From Cheilinus undulatus (lineage: Eukaryota; Chordata; Actinopteri; Labriformes; Labridae): a DNA stretch of 64,000 nucleotides. The stretch is taken from positions 9,126,921-9,190,920 of the forward strand of contig NC_054885.1 in NCBI RefSeq assembly GCF_018320785.1, in the 5' to 3' direction. The position numbers and the translations under genes were made by a program. Of this stretch, positions 55,130-64,000 are shown piece after piece (the first letter of the stretch is position 1; every line of letters starts with the position of its first letter). The notes beneath the pieces were generated by a model. That model saw only the letters and a list, made by a program, of their open reading frames with translations, had not been told where the DNA came from and searched no databases.

Positions 55130-56135
55130 GTCACTCATATTCTTGATTCATAACATAAGATATAAAATGCATGCACATAAAACATCACAGCATGGAGACA
55201 GCAGAACACCCTGGTTATGAAAGGACGCAGAATTCTCTGGATATTCTCAGAACTGGGCGTGTTTTGTTTTCCGAAGATCTAATTGAAACCATGCCTGGTC
55301 AAACACGAGTCTGGCCAAACACATGAACACCACACAGTCCACATGCACACAAATACTTTCACGAGACGCCTCTACATCTGGAAGAATTAACTGTTTATCA
55401 GAATTCACATGAGAGGAAGGCTGAGCTCCGCCTTGTCTGGATATCAGATAAAGTTTCTTTATGGGTTTAAAGAGAGATGTGGGGGTTTTCCTGCAGAGTG
55501 TGGGCCACGTCCTCAATGTTTAAGCCAAGTAATGGCTGAGAAATGTTATGACTTCACGGGGAGGATGGCCTAGAGGACATTTAAACCACACCAGTAACAC
55601 TCATCGGCTAAGAATGTTCCAAATTGATGGTTTTGGCTTTTTCAACTGCAGAAGATGATTCTGATTGGATGGTAATGTGAAACCCTGCAAAGATGGAGAC
55701 TGTGAAATGGATGTTATACAGTTTAAGCTGGGAGATAATAGTATTGGTATTTATTAACTGAACTGCTCATTGATTAACATTTTTTCAGGGGAGTTATTTT
55801 CAATTCCCAGCAAGAGAAACACTCCTGTTGACTCTGAATGTAATTATAGCTGATAGATCAACCTGCTCTGAACCTGTGTGCTGTAGTTTGATATGATGCT
55901 GCCCTCTGGTGGTCAAAGGAGATACTCAGTTTAGAGTGTGGGAAATATTGAAAGTGATTCTGTAATCACACAACCAGCCAAGGATTATCTTCTTTCATTT
56001 GTTTTAGTTTTATTTAGGGAACAGTGTCTAATGAGATTCTCTAGATTCTCTATTGGGTTCTATTGGGTATTCGCTCACCTGCCTTGACTTGCATATGAAT
56101 TTCAGTGACATCCTGTTCTTAATCCATAGGGTTTA
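55130..56135. other. intergenic stretch, nothing recognised
   Basis: No gene-like frame, RNA gene or repeat that I can support. Confidence 0.4.
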
Positions 56136-56139
56136 ATAA

Positions 56140-56420
56140 GACGTCGCTCCACCCTTTGCAGCTATAACAGCTTCAACTCTTCTAGGAAGGCTTTCCACAA
56201 GGTTTAGGAGTGTGTTTATGGGAATTTTTCACCAGAAGCACACTTGTGAGGTCACACACTGATGTTGGACGAGAAGGTCTGGCTCGCAGTTTCCACTGTA
56301 ATTCATCCCAAAGGTGTTCTCTGTGCAGGCCAGTCAAGTTCATGCTGGAACAGAAAGGGGCCATCCCCAAACTGTTCCCACAGAGTTGTTTTTACTATGA
56401 CTCTGAAAACACCAAATAGC
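56140..56420 (-). mobile_element. Tc1-type transposon 3' fragment
   Basis: Words GCTATAACAGCTTCAACTCT, CTAGGAAGGCTTTCCACAAG and GTGCAGGCCAGTCAAGTTCA match the C-terminal part of the copy at 36.2-36.5 kb (minus-strand TETIQN..LPRRVEAI type). A short relic. Confidence 0.7.
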
Positions 56421-56872
56421 TAAAATGAAAGAAGAAACTCTCTATTTCATCATGGAAAAAACAGTTTGTTTGCACCTTGTTCCGTTCTTGATTTATCTGA
56501 AGTTGAATAGAGGCTAGTTTTACCAAAAGACCACTTGTTTTCTAGAAAGCTGAGAAAAATGCATTTTTGTTAAAGAGAGTCTGTCAAGCAAAACTGTGAT
56601 TTGAATGTTATAATTTTGCCTTCACTGACATAAAAGACATCTGAAAATTGTTTTACAAATGTTATTTTATTGTAAAATAAATAACAATGCTTCCAGTCAC
56701 TGTCATGCCATTCACACTCTGGAACTGGACAGCCTCCACGGGACCCACCTATATGCCCACGTCATCTCCTGCTTGCGTGTCCCCTGGCACTGCCTATAAA
56801 TTATAGAAGTAATATAATATATAATATGTTTTATATATATATATTCTATAATATAGAATTTTTTGTTCTTAC

Positions 56873-56965
56873 CTCTTTTTCTGCCAGCAGAGGGTGTTGT
56901 AGAACTGCTGGTTCTAAAATCACAGGAGCGCATAAGTGATGGTTTCATTCGATAAATCTGGCTGA
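56873..56965 (-). CDS. unrecognised exon-like segment
   Basis: On the minus strand an acceptor-like ATTATTCAG precedes QIYRMKPSLMRSCDFRTSSS followed by TTPSAGRKR, ending AGAG|GTAAGAAC, a consensus donor. No family recognised. It may belong with the open frame at 58429-58758 on the same strand, from which an inserted element would separate it. Could equally be chance. Confidence 0.2.
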
Positions 56966-57039
56966 ATAATCAGTGGGTTCCTAACGTTAACTTCCCTCCA
57001 TCGCTCTGGGACAGAGAACAAGATCCGCTCCGCTCACTC

Positions 57040-58485
57040 GGCACACTCTCAGAAAGGATGTGTTAAAAAATCACCCAAAAAATGTTTTTGCATGGATTTC
57101 GACACAAGATGTGTTAAAAAAAAAAAAAAAAAATAAGTAAGCCTAAGAAGTTGTACACACTGCATGTGTTAGACAAATAAACACAATTTGTGTTATTTTG
57201 AGTGCATGTGTTAGACAGATAAACACAATTTGTGTTATTTTGAGTGCATGTGTTAGACAGATAAACACAATTTGTGTTATTTTGAGTGCATGTGCTAGAC
57301 AGTTTAACACAATTTGTGTTATTTTGAGTGGCGGGAAGGGGCTGCCATTTTTCACGTTCACTGTTCCCGCCTAAGAGACAAAGAAGACAAAGGAGACTGA
57401 GAAGGAGGCTGTTTCAGTTGGTCTGCTCCCCAACAACTCAGTAAGTATTCATTTCTACTTTATTTAGATATATATCATATAAATATAAGGTGTTAGGGTA
57501 AATTTAGCATGTATAAAATCCACCAACTAAATTGCTTTTTAAAGGAAATTCATGATGAAGGTTAGGTTGAGTTCAACAGAGCTGCCTAGCAGTTAGCTAA
57601 TGTTACACCGCCAAACTTCATTTGTTGATTATTAATTGTATTTCTACATTACTGTCAAAAATACTCAATGTAAAGTTCATTTGGGGACTTTACAGTCGGC
57701 TCAACAACGCTCCTTTAAGTAAAGTCGGCATGAAACCTGGTGGTTAACATTTAGCTAGTTAATTTAAAGTCAATACCACAGTCTGTTAACGCCGCCATTT
57801 TACTGTAACTGCACTGCAGGGTTTGGTTTGGTTTGGGAGAGACAGATTTAAGTTGCTTACCGGGAGGCTGAACTCATACTGTAGGCTACTAAACATTTTA
57901 ACGGACATTTTTCGTATATAACTATGACCAAACTAGGACCGTTGGGAGTAGAACTGTTGACCGTTGTGTTTTAATGTGACACAGACAGGTATAACGCGCT
58001 TTCAATGTTTATTTTTTTACTGGTTTTCTTCGAAGTAGTTTTTGTTTTCTGTTCGTTATTTTTTCCCCGGTGCTGGCGTGTATTTGGGGGTTTCGGTCGG
58101 CGGGTTGGCATCCCTTCTAGTGTTCTCTCATTTACCTTTATCCACCATAATTTAATTACTCTTGCCGTAGTTTGATTTGCCACACCTATTTTGCCTTTTT
58201 AAAACGCTGAGACCGTCTTCACGCACGCGAGCTGCTTCGTGGTGCACATGCAGCGGATAAACAGCTCTGGGTGAACAGCAGAGGAAGGCTGTGAGCTACT
58301 AACACTCACAACATTTGGCTTTCTCTGCACGCCTCTCTTTTTAATGTCTATGCAGGATCAGTATACGTGTTGCGCATGTGTTAAAAGTAACACAAAATGT
58401 GTTGTCCTCAACTAGACACGCCAGTGTGTTAAAAATTAACGCATGATGTGTTATTTTTAACACATCTGTTTTGAGGGTGCAGCCA
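57040..58485. mobile_element. GTGTTAAAA-type inverted-repeat element, about 1.45 kb
   Basis: Left end GGCACACTCTCAGAAAGGAT then GTGTTAAAAA; right end on the reverse strand GGCTGCACCCTCAAAACAGA then TGTGTTAAAAA. The ends are alike over about 30 bp. The interior has a 42-bp tandem repeat and TTAACACA words near both ends. Relation to the element at 38.1 kb is plausible but untested. Confidence 0.6.
57162..57330 (+). repeat. 42-bp tandem repeat, 4 copies
   Basis: Four head-to-tail units containing GTGTTAGACAGATAAACACA and ending TTATTTTGAGT, nearly identical. On the minus strand this gives an artefactual repeating peptide (ITQIVFICLTHALK). Confidence 0.9.
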
Positions 58486-58758
58486 TTCCTCATAGTCTGG
58501 GTTGGAAAAGTCCATCTCTGAAGTGTCGTCACTGTATGTATCCAGCTGGCGAGCGGCTGCCTTTTTCCTCTGACACAGAGGGGAGATGTCGCAGAATTCT
58601 TTAGCCTCTAGGCTGGCATAGGCAGATGAATGAACGTGCTGATCCCTGGATTTGCTGTCGTTAGGTTCATTGTCGGCGAAGATCAGCACACAATTTATGA
58701 CCAATTTATTCAGAAATCCAAGAAATCCCGAAGGGTTCATGTGGCTCACGTCATTCAC
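58429..58758 (-). CDS. unrecognised 109-codon open frame
   Basis: Minus-strand frame MNDVSHMNPSGFLGFLNKLV then FADNEPNDSKSRDQHVHSSA, KEFCDISPLCQRKKAAARQL and DTYSDDTSEMDFSNPDYEEW. The mixed, non-repetitive composition with an acidic Ser/Asp patch after a basic QRKKAAARQ looks protein-like. Its C-terminus runs into the element at 57040-58485, whose insertion would have cut the frame after DYEE. I do not recognise a family. It could be a fragment of a transposon protein or a decayed host exon. Confidence 0.3.
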   Translation of the reverse strand: MNDVSHMNPSGFLGFLNKLVINCVLIFADNEPNDSKSRDQHVHSSAYASLEAKEFCDISPLCQRKKAAARQLDTYSDDTSEMDFSNPDYEEWLHPQNRCVKNNTSCVNF

Positions 58759-58884
58759 TGTTATTTACAGGACATCTTTGAGAAACCGTGTAAAAAACGC
58801 CGTACTTGCACAGGGACGGGATGACAGCTGGAAGTAGTTGGGCTGACTAACTCCGAATATGGAAGTGCATGTGCATATAGCCTA

Positions 58885-59885
58885 TTTGTTTATGTGAGGT
58901 GAGGCATTTTACCACAGTAATTTACATTGCAGCTAGTGGATTGATGAGAGCAGCTCTGGATGTGAGATGAAGCATATCACCACAGTTATTTACGTTGCAA
59001 TTAGTATAATCTATTAGTGCCAATTTGCATGTGAGGTGAGATATTTTACCACAGTGATTTAAGTTACAGTTAGTATAATCTATTAGTGCCAATGTGCATG
59101 TGAGGTGAGATATTTTTCCACAGTTAATTATGTTTCAGCTAGTGGATTAATTAGCACAGCTCTGCATGTGAGACAAGCCATTTTACCACAGTAATTTACA
59201 CTACAGTTAGTATAATCTATTATTGCCAATGTTTATGTGAGGTGAGGCATTTTACCACAGTAATTTACATTGCAGCTAGTGGATTGATGAGAGCAGCTCT
59301 GGATGTGAGATGAAGCATATCACCACAGTTATTGACGTTGCAATTAGTATAATCTATTAGTGCCAATTTGCATGTGAGGTGAGATATTTTACCACAGTGA
59401 TTTAAGTTACAGTTAGTATAATCTATTAGTGCCAATGTGCATGTGAGGTGAGATATTTTTCCACAGTTAATTATGTTTCAGCTAGTGGATTAATTAGCAC
59501 AGCTCTGCATGTGAGACAAGCCATTTTACCACAGTAATTTACACTACAGTTAGTATAATCTATTATTGCCAATGTTTATGTGAGGTGAGGCATTTTACCA
59601 CAGTTATTTATGTAGCAGTTAGAATAATCTGTTTGTGCCAGTGTGCATGTGAGGAGAGATATTTTACCACAGTGATTTAAGTTACAGCTAGTATAATCTA
59701 TTAGTGCCAGTGTGCATGTGAGAAGAGGTATTTTTCCACAGTGATTTATGTTACAGCCAGTTGATCAGTGAGCGCAGCTCTGCATGTTTAAGTTGCAGTC
59801 AGTATAATGTATTAGTGCCAATGTGCATGTGAGGTGAGACATTTTACCACAATGATTTATTACAGTTTTTGGATTACTTTGTGCA
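58885..59885 (+). repeat. 68-69 bp satellite with 343-bp higher-order unit
   Basis: About 13-14 monomers of the type ATGTGAGGTGAGATATTTTA then CCACAGTGATTTAAGTTACA. Two consecutive 343-bp blocks (58891-59233 and 59234-59576), each with five distinct monomers, are almost identical, followed by a more diverged run. Confidence 0.9.
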
Positions 59886-59904
59886 AATGTGCATGTTAGT
59901 TGAG

Positions 59905-61489
59905 TGAGATGTATTCCTGAGACTCGAGAAGTCAGCGTGCATAGTGAGGTGTAGTTCTGGACCAGAGTGGGCTTGAAATCAGAATCAGCTTGATTGGCCA
60001 ACTACGCTTATGCAACAAGGATTTGACTCTGGTTACCTTTCCTCTAAATGTACCAGAATGAAACATTAAATACAACAATACATAAACTTGCAAATGATCA
60101 AAATTAAGTTTTAGATATGTACAAGATTTTGTTGTTATTTTTCATCGCAGTTAACTGCATGCTTTATTGTCTCTTTCAACCCACTTCGGTTAAGCCACCT
60201 CATTGGACTAGTTCTTATTAAGTGATGTATTTTAGATGTGTGTCATGTTGGTGGCAGTTGCATCCATCCCTCAATCTAATGGTGTCAGCTATGTTTTCTC
60301 TAAGCCATTTAAGCATTATTGCTATGTTTCTTCCATCCTAATCGTTGACCGTTTGCTCTCACACTGGAATGGCGCCCCATGCTGCTGCTGCTGCTGTGGA
60401 CAGCCTCTCTGCATCCCATTTTCCCCGCTGACAAACCTGAATGGTTTCTTCCAGGTGAACCTGTCACTGTCAGGGTGGCAGTGACGGCAGCCAAAGTGTG
60501 GGAGCAGAGGGGTGAGAGGGAGGCTTCATCTACTGGCTGCCATTGCTGTGCTGTGGCTGCTGCTCTGGTGCCACACCATCTGCCCGCTACTTTTTTGTAA
60601 TATTTTCACCTGCTCATCCCAAGGATCATTGCTTTCGCGAAGGTGAATTGGTTTTCTTGATCTATCCGTGAGTATGTTTTTTGGGGTGTTTCACTGTAGT
60701 CGCAGGAGCTGACTGGATGTGTGTGTCCCTACAGATAAAAGCAAGCGATAACGGTGCAAGCTGAGGTAACTTAGCTGCCCCACTGCTAGCAAACTGCATC
60801 TACGTGCTATGCTAAGGGATTAGCTCGTTACTCACCATGCAGTATCCTGAAAGGATGAATTACAATACCTAATGCCCTCATTTTTATTGAGCTTGTATAA
60901 TAGTCAGTTACAAAATGCCTCATAGTTGAGCTGTCATCGGGCTGACTGGTTGCTCCCATGTCAAGTGTGCGGAGCATCCATCCAGGTAACATGAGCTAGG
61001 ATGAGCTAGCCTTGCTAGCTGCTGGAACAAAATGCCAGCCAGCGCAGGGTTGATTTGACCAAGAGGGTATAAAAGGGGTACAAGAGAATTGAAAGAGTGG
61101 GTATAATGCCTTTTTTTCAAGGCTTTACACATCTCTCTGATGACCACGTAGTAGCTTCACATGGTTTATAGCTCAAAAATCTCCTCATGTTTCTCACACT
61201 GGTGTCCTGAAAAGCCCTTATTTTAACCTCCATCTGAAACGCTTCATTTTCGCTGCTGTCTCTTTAACAGCCCCCCCACGGACCTGCTTTCCTCCAATTG
61301 GCCGATTTTTCGGAGACTTGCAGGACACAATGTTTTGTGCCCGCCCCCTCCAATGTGGCTATGTTGCTATGCTAGTACTTGTAAACGTTGAATGAACTGG
61401 TCCGACTGAGTAAAATATGGTGAATTTTGATATACATCTGTATGTGTTAGACCCAGAGTTTGATGCTGATAGTTTGGAGAGAGGGGGAA
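59905..61489. other. stretch before the duplication junction, nothing recognised
   Basis: Contains a TATAAAA at about 61068-61074 and a short CTG run near 60378-60396. I see no gene-like frame with splice logic. Confidence 0.4.
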
Positions 61490-64000
61490 GAAGTGTCAGG
61501 AAGGTGGCAAATTAAATCACAAGTGGCAGAAAAGTGGCACAAAAGGGTTGAATTTGCTATAAGGTGGTGAAAAGGGGTTAAAAGTGATGGTAAACATGGC
61601 AAAAAAAAAATGGCCAAACAATAGCAAAATTGGGTGAAAAGTGGCAAAAAAAGTAGCAAAAATGTGTCAACTATAGTAATAAGAAGTGGCAAAAATGCAA
61701 AAAAAAAAAAAAAAGAAGAAGAAAAGCAGGAAAATGGTTTGTCAAAAGAAGTGGCAAAAATGGGAAGAAAAAATAGTTAACTTGGTTAAAAGTAGCATGA
61801 ATTAATAATTTCAACACCAATTTCAACCCAGTAATAGCTCGCCATGCTTTTCAGCTCTTAATGAGGTAACTGTTAGCCAGGATGCAAGAACTAATGCTAC
61901 TGATCCAACACACATACACTGATATCATCAATAAATCACAGCTGGGGAGGCCCATCTCTGGGGTTTTTCTCTGTGATCTGTGGGCAGGCCTGGTTACAGT
62001 ATTTACCACAAAGTTGTAGTAATAACATATGGTACAAATTCCCACCGCACACCTAGACTTAATAATAACTTATTTGCCTTAAGGCACACTATTTGAGAAC
62101 CACTGCTCTATTGGATTAATATCTGGGCTTTGACTCGGCCTCTCCAGAACATTCACCTTGTTGTCTTTGAGATCATTTTGTGTAGCTTCCACTTTATACT
62201 TTGGGTCATTGTCTCACTGGAAAATGAAAATTTTGCAGCTTTCGTTTTGCCCTGTACCTGAACAAGCCTTACATGAACGACTGCTAAGAAGCATCCCGCA
62301 GCATGATGCTGCTACCACTGTGATCCACAGTGAGGATGGTGTGCTTGTGGTGACGTGCAGTGATTAAGCACCATTTTGATCTCATCAGATCAAAAAACTT
62401 TCGGTGGACTCTATTCCAGTTCGTCTTCAACCATAGCTTTCCCTTTGCCTCTCCCATAAAGCTTTGACTGGTGAAAACCCGGCCAACAGATGTTATATGC
62501 AGAGTCTCTCCCATCTCAGCTGCTGAAGCTTGTAACTCCTTCAGAGTAGTCAGAGGTGTCGTCTTTTACTAGTCTCCTTCTTTCACGGTCACTCAGTTTG
62601 TGAGGGTGGACTGACACTTTAAAGTAAATGGATGAACAGAGGGGCAAACAATAGTCCTTTGAACACACTTTAATTTAAAGGATAAATAACGGGACAAACT
62701 GAAGTCCTTTGAACTAACTCAAGGGTTAATGGATGAATTGAGGAGTAAACTTAAAGGTCACATATTTTATCCTTTTAAGGCACGTTTATATTGTTCTCAG
62801 AGATCCCCTAAACATGCCTGTGAAGTCTGGTGCTGAAAAAACACTCCGTTACAGGACTGTTGTATGCCAAAAAAACCCCTCTGTTTCAGCCCTGCTCAGA
62901 ACGAGCTGTTTCTGTGTGTGTGGCTTTAAAATCTTACACACTTAGACATCAAACATCCGCTGTGATTGTCTCTTAGTCCTTTAAACTCCATTATCTTACT
63001 TATACATATTTCTGATATTTACAGATATCAGTAAGTACTCACTGGTAAACTAAACTGTAATATAATATCAATCTTGTGTGTTTGTTCTCTGCAGGAAAAA
63101 AGGAACCCCAGCTGAGGATGGTGCTCTTGGGAAAAACTGGATGTGGAAAAAGTGCTTCAGGAAACACCATCCTAGGGGCAAAATGTTTTGCATCAAAACC
63201 CTCTTCATCGTCAGTGACACAAGAATGCTGCAAAGAGACGAGACACCTTGGTGACCAGGATCTGACTGTTGTTGATACTCCTGGCCTGTTCAACACCAAA
63301 AAAGACAAGAAGGACACGATGAAGGAGATCATTAGGTTCCTCATATCGATCGCCCCAGGCCCTCATGCATTCCTGTGGGTGATGAAGCCAGACAGCTTCA
63401 CAAGAGAAGCCAAAGATTCAATGGAAATGTTCAAGAAAGTCTTCAAACCAGCCAGAAAGTACACCATCATCCTGTTTACCCATAAAACAGAAGAGGAGGT
63501 GAAGGTCTTTATTAAAAGGAACAAATATGTGGAGAAGTTCATCAAACAGTGCAGAGGTTACCACGTTTTTGACAACTCCAACCCTGATGATGACGAAGTT
63601 TTGAAACTTGTGGAGAAGATCAACAACATGGTGCAGAAAAACGGAAAGCCCTACTGCAGCAGCCTGTTAGGAAAAGCCATGGCCGCCATAGAGGAGCTGA
63701 AAAAACAGCCTGAGGCACAAGCAGCAGAGGATTCTGAAAAGTGGGCCCTAATGCGTTTTGAGAAATACATCGATGAAGGCATAAAGTTCCTAGAGGGGAA
63801 GGTTCCCTTCCTTAAGGAGTTCCTTGATATCCTGGTTAAGGTGGCTGAAAAATACACCTAAGATTCACAGTGACTGAGCGAGCTAGAGATCAAACCCCCG
63901 ACCATCATCATGCTAAGAGCTGACAGACTCGGGCTTTCCCTTTTCAACAGTTGTTGTGTGCAGAGTCTTCCATCTGAGCTGCTGAAGCTTGTAACTCCTT
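61490..64000 (+). repeat. second copy of a recent direct duplication (first copy 45474-47989)
   Basis: From GAAGTGTCAGGAAGGTGG to the window end the sequence repeats 45474 onward in the same orientation. There are about a dozen substitutions plus small length changes in A runs (offset 16016 falling to 16010-16011). It includes the right part of the hAT-like element, the Tc1 relic, the intron end and the GIMAP terminal exon, and continues beyond the window. Confidence 0.95.
63095..63861 (+). CDS. GIMAP-family GTPase terminal exon, second copy (gene C)
   Basis: Same acceptor (TTCTCTGCAG, ends 63094), same length and same stop (TAA 63859-63861) as gene B's terminal exon. The protein differs at two positions using gene B numbering: His169 to Asn and Pro220 to Ser. 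P-loop GKTGCGKS, DTPGL and the conserved box are unchanged, so it encodes a complete GTPase domain. It needs an upstream first exon. None copied from gene B exists in the window because the duplicated unit starts inside intron 1. It might be spliced from gene B's exon 1 at 42233, use a new first exon, or be silent. Confidence 0.8.

Noticed and set aside
57143..57361. Repetitive peptide with ITQIVFICLTHALK units
   Set aside because: Translation of a 42-bp tandem repeat inside a mobile element.
60958..60985. Candidate first exon for gene C (ATG..CATCCATCCAG|GTAACA)
   Set aside because: Phase fits, but the donor is weak, there is no TATA box upstream (the TATAAAA lies downstream) and it has no resemblance to the other two first exons; kept only as a possibility in the findings.
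1..64000. CRISPR arrays, tRNA/rRNA genes, bacterial-type operons
   Set aside because: None seen; the window is vertebrate nuclear DNA. Tandem repeats here lack the unique-spacer pattern of CRISPR, and the only tRNA-like boxes belong to a SINE.

Overview
This is nuclear DNA from a ray-finned fish, most likely a teleost. The evidence is a spliced vertebrate gene with GT-AG introns, GIMAP (AIG1-type GTPase) genes, many Tc1/mariner relics, hAT-like non-autonomous elements and a tRNA-derived SINE. I cannot name the species. There is no operon structure, and most of the open reading frames in the window are chance frames in introns or repeats.

Left part (about 1-17 kb, minus strand): one complete gene, casc3 (MLN51/Barentsz), the cytoplasmic-shuttling subunit of the exon junction complex. 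I reconstructed 11 coding exons whose phases join into a 777-residue frame. A strong splice donor 61 nt past the stop implies an extra intron in the 3' UTR.

Middle (17-42 kb): no ordinary gene except a minus-strand GIMAP-like gene. Its large terminal exon is at 24470-25272 and its proposed tiny first exon is at 32919-32940. The 7.6 kb intron is filled with a TTAGGG-rich degenerate satellite, hAT-like elements, a CA microsatellite and a purine/pyrimidine-biased minisatellite. That minisatellite (GGCAAAAATGGGTTAAAAGT-like on one strand) recurs at least nine times across the window in both orientations. Further right come Tc1/mariner copies with nested insertions, a SINE, and a LINE reverse-transcriptase fragment.

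Right part (42-64 kb): a plus-strand GIMAP gene with a TATA box, a 19-nt coding first exon at 42233-42251 and a terminal exon at 47084-47850. From 61490 to the window end, the sequence from 45474 onward is repeated almost exactly in direct orientation, which places a second copy of the terminal exon at 63095-63861. This looks like a very recent tandem duplication with a unit of about 16 kb, or an assembly duplication. The duplicated unit does not contain the first exon. Between the copies lie more minisatellite, a 190-bp repeat family with RecQ-helicase-like fragments, a 343-bp higher-order satellite, and an unrecognised 109-codon frame.

The two biological themes are an EJC/NMD-linked gene (casc3) with an NMD-type 3' UTR, and a repeat-driven, actively duplicating cluster of immune-type GIMAP GTPases. 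The GIMAP genes include one with a broken P-loop and a glycine-rich hydrophobic tail.
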